This document shows positions 18,659 through 28,648 of a stretch of 64,000 bases of DNA, piece after piece. Numbering within the stretch: the stretch's first letter is position 1; each line of letters opens with the position of its first letter. Under the pieces are notes generated by a model, which saw only the letters and a program-made list of their open reading frames with translations, did not search any database and had not been told where the DNA came from. The DNA lies in contig NZ_JARYTI010000023.1 in NCBI RefSeq assembly GCF_029911635.1, positions 1 through 64,000 on the forward strand, in the 5' to 3' direction. The position numbers were made by a program, and so were the translations under genes. Source of the DNA: Sphingomonas sp. AR_OL41 (GTDB lineage: Bacteria > Pseudomonadota > Alphaproteobacteria > Sphingomonadales > Sphingomonadaceae).

Positions 18659-19579
18659 TCAGAAGCGAAAATACCGTGCCAACGCCCCCTGCGCCGCCAG
18701 CGCCTCGATGGTGGCGCCATCATGCCCCGGTACCAGGATCAGCGTTGGATTTTCCCGTGCCACCGCAGCGAGCGCCCCCAACTGCGCCGCGACCGCCGCG
18801 CGATCGTCGCCGCTGATGAGCGAGGTGACGAAATGCGAGCGCTGGCGCTGGAGGCGGACATTGTCGCGCATCGAGGCGACGTCGCCCATGAACAGGAACT
18901 CGCGGCCATCGGCCTGGCGGACATAGACCATTTGCGAACCCGGCGTGTGGCCCGGTGCCTTGATCAGCACGATGCCGGGGGCGACGGCGGCGATCGCGGG
19001 ATAGTCGAACGGGCGCAGCCTTGCCTTCAGCGCGGCCGGCCAGGGTGGTGCCTGCGGGCTGTCGGCCTGGGCGCGCGTCAGCAGCAGGCGGGGCAGGAAC
19101 TGCGCCAGATGCGGGCTGGTCAGCGCGCCGCCGAGATGATCGCCATGTTCGTGCGTGACGACGATCAGGCTGGCGCCGTCGAGCCCGCGCATGACGCGGC
19201 GATAAGCGGCGCGGTCGAAGCGGTCGGCGCCGACACGGCGCGCGGTCTGCTCGTCATAGCCGGTATCGATGAGGATCGCGCGGTCCGGAAAGACCGCCCG
19301 GTAGCTCGCGCGCACGAGATCGATCTTGTCCCAACCGGTGCGGCCGACCATCGCGATGCGCGGCACCGCGTCATGCGACACGATCTCATATTCGATTCGG
19401 CTGGGCAGCGGGCCGGGCACGCGCAGCGCAGCGGCACGCACTGCGGCGAGATCGAGGCGATAGGGAGCACGCGGCGACGGACCGGTGTCGTAGAACAGCC
19501 AATAGACCGATGCGGCCAGCATGCTCAGCAACAGCAGGATAGTGATCGCGATGCCGCGCAGCAGTTTCTTCGCCGTCAT
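18659..19579 (-). CDS. MBL-fold metallo-hydrolase with N-terminal membrane anchor
   Basis: 306 residues. Residues about 8-30 form a hydrophobic anchor or uncleaved signal, so the catalytic part is outside the cytoplasm. The zinc-binding motif THEHGDHLGG is near residue 145, with later ligands in APGHTPGSQ, MGDV and VPGHDG. Substrate is unknown (lactonase, phosphodiesterase or beta-lactamase-like are all possible). An unbroken run of 11 C on the plus strand (11 G on the coding strand, 19581-19591) lies one base upstream of the ATG, in the position of the ribosome site. Confidence 0.85.
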   Translation of the reverse strand: MTAKKLLRGIAITILLLLSMLAASVYWLFYDTGPSPRAPYRLDLAAVRAAALRVPGPLPSRIEYEIVSHDAVPRIAMVGRTGWDKIDLVRASYRAVFPDRAILIDTGYDEQTARRVGADRFDRAAYRRVMRGLDGASLIVVTHEHGDHLGGALTSPHLAQFLPRLLLTRAQADSPQAPPWPAALKARLRPFDYPAIAAVAPGIVLIKAPGHTPGSQMVYVRQADGREFLFMGDVASMRDNVRLQRQRSHFVTSLISGDDRAAVAAQLGALAAVARENPTLILVPGHDGATIEALAAQGALARYFRF

Positions 19580-19580
19580 G

Positions 19581-19591
19581 CCCCCCCCCCC
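19581..19591 (-). repeat. 11-base G homopolymer in the ribosome-binding position of the MBL-fold gene
   Basis: The coding strand reads eleven G, one C, then ATG. Mononucleotide G tracts of this length are prone to slippage, and a change in length would alter the translation-initiation region. It could also be a sequencing artefact in a GC-rich genome. Confidence 0.6.
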
Positions 19592-19733
19592 GGCTTCGAT
19601 GATGCCCGAAGGTTAGCATAGGCGCTTGCGGCGAAAGGTCACGCTGCGGGCTTGCGCGGCTTCGGGCGGGGGGCGGATCATTGATGAAGGCCAGCGATAA
19701 CTGCCGGAAAGCCAACTCATTGGCGTTCCCCCA

Positions 19734-19757
19734 ACTGGACCCCGGCCTTCGCCGGGG
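19734..19757. repeat. Copy of the ccccggccttcgccgggg repeat
   Basis: One difference from the other copies (actggacccc in place of actgggcccc). It lies 31 bp beyond the 3' end of kdpE, between it and the MBL-fold gene. Confidence 0.75.
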
Positions 19758-19787
19758 AGCAGCCTGGTTGGAGGCGCTCGGGTCGCT

Positions 19788-20474
19788 TTACCCGTCGATC
19801 AACCGGTACCCTACCCCGACCTCGTTGCGGATCAGCGCCGGGCGTGCCGGATCGGCCTCGAGCTTCTGGCGCAGATTGCGGATGACGATGCGGAGATATT
19901 CGACATGATCCTGGTGCGCCGGGCCCCATACGTCGCGCAGCAGCTGGGTGTGGCCGAGGATGCGGCCGGGTTTGCTCGCCAGCTGGGCGAGGACGCCGAA
20001 TTCCTTGGGCGAGAGGTGCACCGCCTCGCCGGCGCGCGTCACGCGGCGATCGGCGAGGTCGATCGCTACGTCGCCGATCGTCACGATCGTCTCGGCGGCG
20101 GTGCCCGACAGGCGGTGGCGCAGCGCGGCACGGATGCGGGCGAGCAGTTCCTCGGTGTCGAACGGCTTGGTGAGATAGTCGTCGGCGCCGAGATCGAGCG
20201 CGGCGACCTTTTCCGCGGTTTCCTCGCGCGCCGAGGCGATGATGACGGCGGCGCCCTTGGCCTTGATCAGCTGGATCAGTTCGAGCCCATCGCGATCGGG
20301 CAGGCCGAGATCGAGCAGGACGAGATCGGGCTTGTCGATGTCGAGCAGCGACAGTCCCTCGCGCGCGGTCGCCGCCCCGCCCGCGCGGTAGCCGGCGCGC
20401 TCGACGGTAGCGCGCAGCAGGCGGCGGATATGGGCGTCATCCTCGACGATCAGGATCCGGGGGGTGGTGGTCAT
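19788..20474 (-). CDS. kdpE: KdpE response regulator
   Basis: 228 residues. OmpR/PhoB-type regulator: receiver domain with phospho-acceptor Asp in LVLLDLGLPDRDG and the Lys of YLTKPF, then a winged helix ending NLRQKLEADPARPALIRNEVGVGYRL. It activates the kdp operon when phosphorylated by KdpD. It lies 149 bp downstream of kdpC on the same strand, behind a hairpin repeat, while kdpD is at the other end on the opposite strand; in most genomes kdpD and kdpE are adjacent. The assignment rests on family plus location. Confidence 0.88.
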   Translation of the reverse strand: MTTTPRILIVEDDAHIRRLLRATVERAGYRAGGAATAREGLSLLDIDKPDLVLLDLGLPDRDGLELIQLIKAKGAAVIIASAREETAEKVAALDLGADDYLTKPFDTEELLARIRAALRHRLSGTAAETIVTIGDVAIDLADRRVTRAGEAVHLSPKEFGVLAQLASKPGRILGHTQLLRDVWGPAHQDHVEYLRIVIRNLRQKLEADPARPALIRNEVGVGYRLIDG

Positions 20475-20578
20475 GTCGCGGACCTTTAGCCCGTTCGCTC
20501 TGGCGAGTCAGGCCGGATCGCGTCGGGGGGCGAAGGAGTTTTTTGGCGCGTATCACGAGCGCTGGTCTCTGCGAGACA

Positions 20579-20614
20579 CCCCTCTCCCTGCCCTCTCCCC
20601 GGAGGGGAGAGGGG
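20579..20614. repeat. cctctcccc hairpin between kdpC and kdpE
   Basis: The inverted repeat cctctcccc-gga-ggggagagg is preceded by another cccctctccctg. It is part of the same family as the longer repeats at 23391-23598 and 25684-25875. On the minus strand it follows the kdpC stop and could attenuate read-through into kdpE. Confidence 0.6.
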
Positions 20615-20623
20615 AAGTTGCGC

Positions 20624-21202
20624 TTAGCGGTGCGGCACCTGGTCCAGCGCGCGGTTGAGGGCGAGGAGGTTGACGTGCGGCTCGCCGATGATGCCGAGGA
20701 ACGGCTGTTCAGTCTGCGCCGCGATCAGCTGGCGCAGCAATGCCGGATCGACATGCCGCGCCTTGGCCACCCGATCGACCTGATAAAAAGCCGCCTCGGG
20801 GCTCAGATCGGGGTCGAGCCCCGAGGCGGAAGTGGTCACCAGATCGGCGGGAACATTTTGACCCGGTGAAGGCAGCGCGGCCTTGACGTCGCCGCGCACG
20901 CGATCGGCGAGCGCCTGCGCGGTCGGGGCGAGATTGGAGCCGGACGAGGCGCTGGCATCATAGCCCTTGCCGGCGGCCGAGGGCCGGCTGTGGAAATAAC
21001 GATCGCTGGCAAAACCCTGGCCGATCAGGCTGGAGCCGATCACCTTGCCATTGTCGGTCACGAGGCTGCCATTGGCCTGGGCCGGGAAGGCGACCTGGCC
21101 GATGCCGGTGAGCGCCAGCGGGTAGAGGATGCCGAGCAGGATCGCGAAGGCGGTGGTGAGGGCGAGCGCCGGGCGGAGCGCGGTTTTGAGATCGATGAGC
21201 AT
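20624..21202 (-). CDS. kdpC: KdpC subunit of the potassium-importing ATPase
   Basis: 192 residues with one N-terminal membrane helix (about 10-31) and a periplasmic part containing SLIGQGF, DRYFHSRPSAAGKGYDASASSGSNL and the C-terminal SPEAAFYQVDRVAKAR. KdpC stabilises the KdpFABC complex and assists ATP binding by KdpB. The gap to kdpB is 143 bp, because a palindromic pair of repeats is lodged between them. Confidence 0.95.
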   Translation of the reverse strand: MLIDLKTALRPALALTTAFAILLGILYPLALTGIGQVAFPAQANGSLVTDNGKVIGSSLIGQGFASDRYFHSRPSAAGKGYDASASSGSNLAPTAQALADRVRGDVKAALPSPGQNVPADLVTTSASGLDPDLSPEAAFYQVDRVAKARHVDPALLRQLIAAQTEQPFLGIIGEPHVNLLALNRALDQVPHR

Positions 21203-21212
21203 CTTTTTTCTC

Positions 21213-21316
21213 CTTCCCCGGCGGAGGCCGGGGCCCAGTTACGGGCGGCTAGAAACGGCGGGCGGCGCGTCGCCACCGCGGCTTTCCCAACTGGGCCCCG
21301 GCCTTCGCCGGGGAAG
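21213..21316. repeat. Palindromic pair of the ccccggccttcgccgggg repeat between kdpB and kdpC
   Basis: An inverted copy at 21216-21239 and a direct copy at 21290-21313 face each other around a 50-bp centre, so the kdpBC mRNA can form a hairpin of about 100 nt. This paired arrangement is like a BIME of REP elements. It could stabilise the upstream message or tune kdpC expression. Confidence 0.75.
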
Positions 21317-21345
21317 TCGTTGGGGGGAGCCGCTGGTGGCTGTCA

Positions 21346-23376
<2,031 letters not shown>

Positions 23377-23390
23377 CGGATTGCTCCAGT

Positions 23391-23598
23391 CCCCTCTCCC
23401 AGCGGGAGAGGGAGGGGCCCGCCCGGCGCAGCCGGGTGGGAGGGTGAGGGTGAGAGGTGAGCGGGTGGGTTGATCGGCGGGCGGACCCTCACCCTTCCGG
23501 CGCTTCGCGCCTCCCGCGTCGGGTCGATTGTGCCCCCGGCACAATCTGAACAGCGCGGGGCGCTGTTCACCCGACACGCTCTCCCGCTGGGAGAGGGA
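23391..23598. repeat. Long composite repeat between kdpA and kdpB
   Basis: About 208 bp, bounded by cccctctcccagcgggagag and ctcccgctgggagaggga, with ccctcaccctt blocks and an internal palindrome gaacagcgcggggcgctgtt (from 23548). It shares all these blocks in the same order with 25684-25875. The two copies flank kdpA-kdpF-small ORF. No coding frame with family features exists in it. Confidence 0.75.
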
Positions 23599-23602
23599 AT
23601 GT

Positions 23603-25306
23603 TCACGACAGCTTCCCCGAGATCATCGCGAGATGATCGGCGATCGGTCCGAGCGCGAGGCTGGGCAGGAAGGTCAGGCCACCCATGATCAGGATGACGC
23701 CGAGCAGCAGCCCGACCCAGAGGGGCCCGGTGGTCGGGAAGGAGCCCGATGACGGCGGGGTATGCTTCTTCGCCGCGAGGCTGCCGGCGATCGCCAGCAT
23801 CGGCACGATCATGAAGAAGCGCCCGCCCCACATCGCGATCCCCAGCAGCGCGTTGTAGAAGGGCGTGCCGGCGGTGAGCCCGGCAAAGGCCGAGCCATTG
23901 TTGCCGACCGCCGAGCTGAAGGCATAGACGATCTCGGAGAAGCCGTGCGCGCCCTTGGCGAGCGGACCCGCCTGGCCGGCGGTGGTCACCGCGGCGATGG
24001 CGGTGCCGCCGAGGATCAGCAGCGGCAGCACGGCGATTGCCAGCACCGCGAACTTGACCTCGCGCCCCTCGATCTTCTTGCCGACATATTCCGGCGTGCG
24101 CCCGACCATCAGCCCGGCGACGAACACGCTGAGGATGGCGAACAGCAGGAAGCCGTAGATGCCCGCGCCGACGCCGCCGACGACGACCTCGCCGAGCTGG
24201 ATGTTGATCAGCGGGATCATGCCGCCCAGCGCGGTGAAGCTGTCGTGCATCGCATTGACCGCGCCGCATGACGCATCGGTGGTGACGACCGCGAACAGCG
24301 ACGAGGCGGCGGCGCCGAAGCGCACTTCCTTGCCCTCCATATTGGCGCCCGCGACGCCGAGCTGGTGCAGCACGGGGTTGCCGGCAGCTTCCTGCCAATA
24401 GGCGATCGAGGTGCCGGCGAGGAACAGGATGGTCATCGCGGCGAGGATCGCCCAGCCCTGCTTCGTGTTGCCGACCGCCTTGCCGAAGCACCAGGTCAGG
24501 CCGAAGCCGATCAGGAAGATCGACAGCATCTGGACGAAATTGGTCATCGCGCTGGGGTTTTCGAACGGATGCGCGCTGTTGGCGTTGAAGAAGCCGCCAC
24601 CATTGGTGCCGAGCATCTTGATCGCTTCCTGGCTCGCCACCGGGCCGAGCGAGATGGTCTGCTTGACGCCTTCGAGCGTGGTCGCGTCGACGCCACTCGC
24701 GAGCGTCTGCGGCACGCCGCTGGCGATGAGATAGACCGCGTAGACGATCGAGATCGGCAGCAGCAGATAGAGCGTGACGCGTGTGCAATCGGCCCAGAAA
24801 TTGCCGACCGTCTTCGACTCGCGCCGCGCGAAACCGCGGAACAGCGCGAAGGCAAGCGCGATGCCGGTCGCGGCGGAGAGGAAGTTGTGGATCGTCAGCC
24901 CGAACATCTGGCTGAAGTTCGACAGCGTCGCCTCACCCGAATACCATTGCCAGTTGGTGTTGGTGGTGAAGCTGATCGCGGTGTTGAAGGCGCCATCGGG
25001 CGACACGCCGGCAAAATGGCTGGGGTTGAGCGGCAGGTAGAATTGCAGCCGCAACACGGCATAGGTCAGCAGCAGCAGCGCGAGGTTGAACGCCAGCATG
25101 TGCACGGCATAGCGGCGCCAGCCCTGCTCGGCATTGGGATCGATCCCGGCTAGCTTGTAGAAGCCGCGCTCGACCGGGCCGAGCACGGCGTGAAGCGGGG
25201 TACGGCGCCCTTCATAGAGCGCGAACAGCCACAGGCCGACCGGCTTGGCCAGCGCCCAGAGGATGATGGTGAACAGGGCGATCATCGCCCAGCCGGCAAA
25301 GGTCAT
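23603..25306 (-). CDS. kdpA: KdpA potassium-translocating subunit
   Basis: 567 residues with about ten membrane helices. The four selectivity-filter loops typical of KdpA are visible, for example [40 protein letters not shown] and [10 protein letters not shown]. It forms the K+ pathway of KdpFABC. The start is ATG 25306, 16 bp after the kdpF stop. Expression should be KdpE-dependent from the region upstream of the two small genes. Confidence 0.97.
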   Translation of the reverse strand: MTFAGWAMIALFTIILWALAKPVGLWLFALYEGRRTPLHAVLGPVERGFYKLAGIDPNAEQGWRRYAVHMLAFNLALLLLTYAVLRLQFYLPLNPSHFAGVSPDGAFNTAISFTTNTNWQWYSGEATLSNFSQMFGLTIHNFLSAATGIALAFALFRGFARRESKTVGNFWADCTRVTLYLLLPISIVYAVYLIASGVPQTLASGVDATTLEGVKQTISLGPVASQEAIKMLGTNGGGFFNANSAHPFENPSAMTNFVQMLSIFLIGFGLTWCFGKAVGNTKQGWAILAAMTILFLAGTSIAYWQEAAGNPVLHQLGVAGANMEGKEVRFGAAASSLFAVVTTDASCGAVNAMHDSFTALGGMIPLINIQLGEVVVGGVGAGIYGFLLFAILSVFVAGLMVGRTPEYVGKKIEGREVKFAVLAIAVLPLLILGGTAIAAVTTAGQAGPLAKGAHGFSEIVYAFSSAVGNNGSAFAGLTAGTPFYNALLGIAMWGGRFFMIVPMLAIAGSLAAKKHTPPSSGSFPTTGPLWVGLLLGVILIMGGLTFLPSLALGPIADHLAMISGKLS

Positions 25307-25321
25307 GGCGTGATCCCTTTT

Positions 25322-25411
25322 TTAAAAGCGTTCGGGGCGCAGCAGCACCGCGACGAGATAGAGCAGCAGCGCGGCGGCGGTGATCGCCGCCAGCATGAGG
25401 TGGAGCGTCAT
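25322..25411 (-). CDS. kdpF: KdpF small subunit (29 residues)
   Basis: An open frame of 29 codons starting ATG 25411 and ending TAA at 25322. The peptide is one hydrophobic helix and ends YLVAVLLRPERF, the hallmark C-terminus of KdpF. KdpF lies at the KdpA-KdpB interface and stabilises the complex. It directly precedes kdpA in the usual order F-A-B-C. It is too short for ordinary gene finding. Confidence 0.92.
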   Translation of the reverse strand: MTLHLMLAAITAAALLLYLVAVLLRPERF

Positions 25412-25415
25412 CGGC

Positions 25416-25499
25416 TCAGGCCTCGTCGCACAGGCGGCAATAGGCCAGCGTGAGCAGGAACAGGCCGGCCAAGGCGGCGAGCCAGAGGATGTCGGTCAT
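25416..25499 (-). CDS. 27-residue membrane peptide upstream of kdpF
   Basis: ATG 25499 to TGA 25416, four bases before the kdpF start. The peptide is a single hydrophobic helix (WLAALAGLFLLTLAYCRLCD) followed by an acidic end. Many kdp operons outside the enterics carry a tiny hydrophobic frame ending in a CD or CDR-type tail at this place, so it is probably a true small subunit or assembly peptide; I know no established name. Translation is likely coupled to kdpF. Confidence 0.65.
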   Translation of the reverse strand: MTDILWLAALAGLFLLTLAYCRLCDEA

Positions 25500-25595
25500 G
25501 GGTCATGCCCTGTTGCCGGCGCACGGGTGGCCGGGTTGGCACGGCAGATAGGTGTCGGGGCCGTAAAGGTTCGACGGCGAATGCGGGCGGCGGGC

Positions 25596-25613
25596 GTTAA
25601 GTTTGCATAAAGT
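25596..25613 (-). promoter_or_regulatory. Candidate KdpE-binding region of the kdp operon
   Basis: The AT-rich block gttaagtttgcataaagt stands alone in GC-rich sequence about 100 bp upstream of the first small kdp gene. KdpE sites are AT-rich direct repeats upstream of kdpF. Read on the minus strand it gives actttatgcaaacttaac. The position fits an activator site; the match to a defined consensus is weak. Confidence 0.35.
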
Positions 25614-25683
25614 CTTGCGGTTGGGCGTGGCGTTACGGCGCGGGGGTGCATAGGATTTGGGGGATGATGATGGCGACCCAATT

Positions 25684-25875
25684 CCCCTCTCCCGTTGGGA
25701 GAGGGGCAAGCTGCGCAGCAGCGCGGGGTGAGGGCAGGTCGGTGGCGTTGGTTATCGCCCGGCCCTCACCCTTCCGCCGCTTCGCGGCTCCCTCCAGCAT
25801 TGGGTCAGCCATTCCCCCGGAATGGCTTGAACAGCGCGGGGCGCTGTTCACCCAATGCTCCCGCCGGGAGAGGGA
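25684..25875. repeat. Second copy of the long composite repeat, running into kdpD
   Basis: About 192 bp with the same ordered blocks as 23391-23598: outer cccctctcccgttgggagag, ccctcaccctt, the gaacagcgcggggcgctgtt palindrome (from 25829), and terminal gggagaggga. The terminal block lies just upstream of the kdpD TTG codon and supplies its ribosome-binding purines. Confidence 0.75.
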
Positions 25876-25878
25876 AAT

Positions 25879-28509
25879 TTGACCGACAAGCGCCCCTCGC
25901 CCGATGCGCTGCTGCGCGCCGCGACGCGTGAAGCGCGCGGGCAGCTGAAGATCTTTCTCGGCGCCGCACCCGGCGTCGGCAAGACCTTCGAGATGCTCAG
26001 CGAGGGCGCGGCGCGGCTGCGCGAAGGGGTCGATGTCGTCGTCGCGGTGGTCGAGACGCATGGCCGCGCCGAGACCGAGGCGCTGGTCGCGCCGTTCGAG
26101 GTCGTGCCGCGCCGCACGATCGACTATCGCGGGCAGGCGCTGACCGAGATGGATCTCGACGGCGTGCTGGCGCGCCACCCGAAACTGGCGCTGGTCGACG
26201 AGCTCGCCCACAGCAATGTCGAGGGCAGCCGCCACCCCAAGCGCTGGCAGGATATCGTCGAGCTGCTCGACGCCGGGATCGACGTTTATACAACGCTCAA
26301 CGTCCAGCATATCGAGAGCCTCAACGACGTCGTCGCGAGCTTCACCCGCGTCCGCGTGCGCGAGACGGTGCCCGATGCGATCTTCGACGATGCCGAGATC
26401 GAGATCGTCGACATCCCGCCCGACGAGCTGATCGCGCGGCTGAAGGACGGCAAAGTCTATGTCCCGGCCGAGGCGACGCGCGCGCTGGGGCACTTCTTCT
26501 CCAAGCCCAACCTGTCGGCCTTGCGCGAGATGGCGTTGCGCCAAGCGGCGCACACCGTCGACCGGCGGATGCTCGAGGATCTCGACGCCGGCGCGGTCGC
26601 GGGATCGTTCGCCGCCGGCGAGCGCGTGCTGGTCGCGGTCAGCGAACTCCCCGGCGCCGATGCGCTGGTGCGCACTGCCAAACGGCTCGCCGACGCGCTG
26701 CGCGCGCCCTGGTCGGCGGTGTTCATCGAGACGCCGCGCGCCGAGGGCTTCACACCCGAGCAGAAGGCGCGGGTCGCGGCGACGCTGCGGCTCGCCGCGA
26801 CGCTCGGCGCGACGATCGCGACGATCGCCGCCGAGAGCGTCACCGCCGGGCTGACCGCGCAGGTGCAGGCGATGCGCGCGACGCAGCTGGTACTCGGCAA
26901 GTCGCGGCGCAACTGGTGGTTCACGCTGCGCCACGGCTCGGTGGTCGAGACGATGCTCGATGCGAGCGACGGCCTCGCCGTTCATGTCATCCCGGCCGAT
27001 GCGACGCCCCACAGCGCGCCAAAGCAGCGCTGGGTGCCGCCGAACATCGATCCGCTGGTCTATCTGGCGATCGCCGCGCTGGTCGCCGCGACGACGATCG
27101 TCGGACTGGTCGCCCAGCCGCTGATCGGATCGGGGCCGCTCGACCTGCTCTATCTCGTGCCGGTGATCGTCGCGGCCAATCGCTACGGCCTGGCGCCGGG
27201 GCTGGTCACCGGCGTGCTGGCGGCGCTGGCCTATAATTTCTTCTTCCTGCCGCCGGTCTACACCTTCACCATCGCCGATCCGCAAAGCGTGATCACGGTG
27301 GTTATCCTGCTCGGCATCGCCACCTTCACCAGCCGACTGACCGGGGCGACGCGCTCACGCGCCGCGATCGGTGTGCGCAACGCGCGGGTCAATGCCGATC
27401 TCGCCGCCTTCGCCCAAGCGCTGACGCGCGTGTCGGATGCGCATAGCACCGCCGAGACGGTCGTCGCCGAGACCGCACGGCTGCTCGACGTCAATGCGCG
27501 GCTGTTCGTACTGCGCGACGGCGAACCCGCGATGCTCGCGGCGGTGCCACCGGGCGATCCGCTAACCCCGATCGACCGCGCCGCGCTCGACTGGGCGTTC
27601 GCACGCGGCGAGGCATCGGGCAGCGCCACCGCGACGCTCAACGGCTCGGACTGGCAATTCCATCCGCTCAAGACTTCGCTCGGCATTCTCGCCGTGCTCG
27701 GCGTGGCGCGCAGTGACGGCGGCGATCCGGTGCCGTCGGACCATGCCATGCTGCTCGCCAATCTCGTCGCCCAGGCCTCACTCGCGCATGAGCGGCTGCA
27801 TCTCGAGAGCGAGGTGCGCGAACTTTCGGTGCTAAAGGAGCGCGACCGGCTGCGCATCGCGCTGCTCTCCTCGATTGGCCATGACCTGCGCACGCCAATG
27901 ACCTCGGTGCGGTCGGCGATCGGCGCGCTGGCGGCCGAGCAGCCGGCGTCCGAACCCGTCCGCGTCGCGCAGGCCGAGGTGCAACGGCTCGAGCGTTTCC
28001 TCGGGAATTTGCTGTCGATGGTGCGGCTCGAATCCGGCGCCCTGACGGTCGCCTCCGAGGTGATCGACCTGACCGATGCGATCGGCGGGGCGGTGCACGA
28101 CCTGCGCGATCCGTTGCGCGGCAAACATATCGATCTCAAGGTGCCCGCCAGCCTGCCCTTCGTGCGCGCCGATCCCAAATTGTTGCATCAGATACTCATC
28201 AACCTGCTCGCCAATGCCGCCGAGCACGGCCGCGCCGAGGGGACGATCACGGTCGAGGGACGTCGCGAGTCCGACGGGATCACCCTGACGGTCCGCGACG
28301 ATGGCCCGGGGATCGACCCCGCGCTCGGCAACCGTGTGTTCGACCTGTTCGTCAGCGGCGCGGGCAGCGATCGCGCGGGTGGCAGCGGGCTGGGGCTGGC
28401 GATCGTCAAGGGCTTCGCCGATGCGATGAACGTGGGCGTGAGCGCGGCCAACCATCCCGAGGGCGGCGCGGCGTTCGGGCTGAAATTCCGCGAGGTCGTC
28501 AGCGGCTGA
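25879..28509 (+). CDS. kdpD: KdpD turgor/potassium sensor histidine kinase
   Basis: 876 residues from TTG 25879 (MTDKRPSPDALLRAA). An ATG at 25855 would add 8 residues derived from the repeat and lacks a ribosome site, whereas the TTG has gggagaggga just upstream. Domains in order: KdpD N-terminal sensor with Walker A GAAPGVGKT, a USP-like domain, four membrane helices around residues 390-480, a GAF-like segment, HisKA with His668 in SSIGHDLRTPM, and the HATPase boxes DDGPGIDP and GGSGLGLAIVKG. It phosphorylates KdpE. It is divergent from kdpFABC and separated from kdpE by the whole operon. Confidence 0.95.
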   Translation: MTDKRPSPDALLRAATREARGQLKIFLGAAPGVGKTFEMLSEGAARLREGVDVVVAVVETHGRAETEALVAPFEVVPRRTIDYRGQALTEMDLDGVLARHPKLALVDELAHSNVEGSRHPKRWQDIVELLDAGIDVYTTLNVQHIESLNDVVASFTRVRVRETVPDAIFDDAEIEIVDIPPDELIARLKDGKVYVPAEATRALGHFFSKPNLSALREMALRQAAHTVDRRMLEDLDAGAVAGSFAAGERVLVAVSELPGADALVRTAKRLADALRAPWSAVFIETPRAEGFTPEQKARVAATLRLAATLGATIATIAAESVTAGLTAQVQAMRATQLVLGKSRRNWWFTLRHGSVVETMLDASDGLAVHVIPADATPHSAPKQRWVPPNIDPLVYLAIAALVAATTIVGLVAQPLIGSGPLDLLYLVPVIVAANRYGLAPGLVTGVLAALAYNFFFLPPVYTFTIADPQSVITVVILLGIATFTSRLTGATRSRAAIGVRNARVNADLAAFAQALTRVSDAHSTAETVVAETARLLDVNARLFVLRDGEPAMLAAVPPGDPLTPIDRAALDWAFARGEASGSATATLNGSDWQFHPLKTSLGILAVLGVARSDGGDPVPSDHAMLLANLVAQASLAHERLHLESEVRELSVLKERDRLRIALLSSIGHDLRTPMTSVRSAIGALAAEQPASEPVRVAQAEVQRLERFLGNLLSMVRLESGALTVASEVIDLTDAIGGAVHDLRDPLRGKHIDLKVPASLPFVRADPKLLHQILINLLANAAEHGRAEGTITVEGRRESDGITLTVRDDGPGIDPALGNRVFDLFVSGAGSDRAGGSGLGLAIVKGFADAMNVGVSAANHPEGGAAFGLKFREVVSG

Positions 28510-28548
28510 GCGTCGCCGCGGCAGATGAAAAATGTGTCATCTGGGTAA

Positions 28549-28566
28549 CTGTCACCAAAGCGTAAC
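28549..28566 (+). promoter_or_regulatory. Possible Pho box upstream of TonB receptor and acid phosphatase
   Basis: ctgtcac-caaa-gcgtaac has the 7-4-7 layout of a PhoB site. The left half matches the ctgtcac form fully; the right half matches at four of seven positions. A further tgtcat lies at 28535-28540. The phosphatase in the downstream operon makes phosphate control plausible. Confidence 0.4.
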
Positions 28567-28648
28567 GATATTGCCGCCGAAGAGTCATCGATTCTCCCTA
28601 GCGCTAGCCCAACGCGCCGACAGGGCGCCAAACGGGGAAATCTGAACA

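Noticed and set aside
23377..23577. Possible 67-residue N-terminal extension of KdpB
   Set aside because: It translates repeat DNA ([14 protein letters not shown] type sequence) and KdpB homologues begin near ATG 23376.
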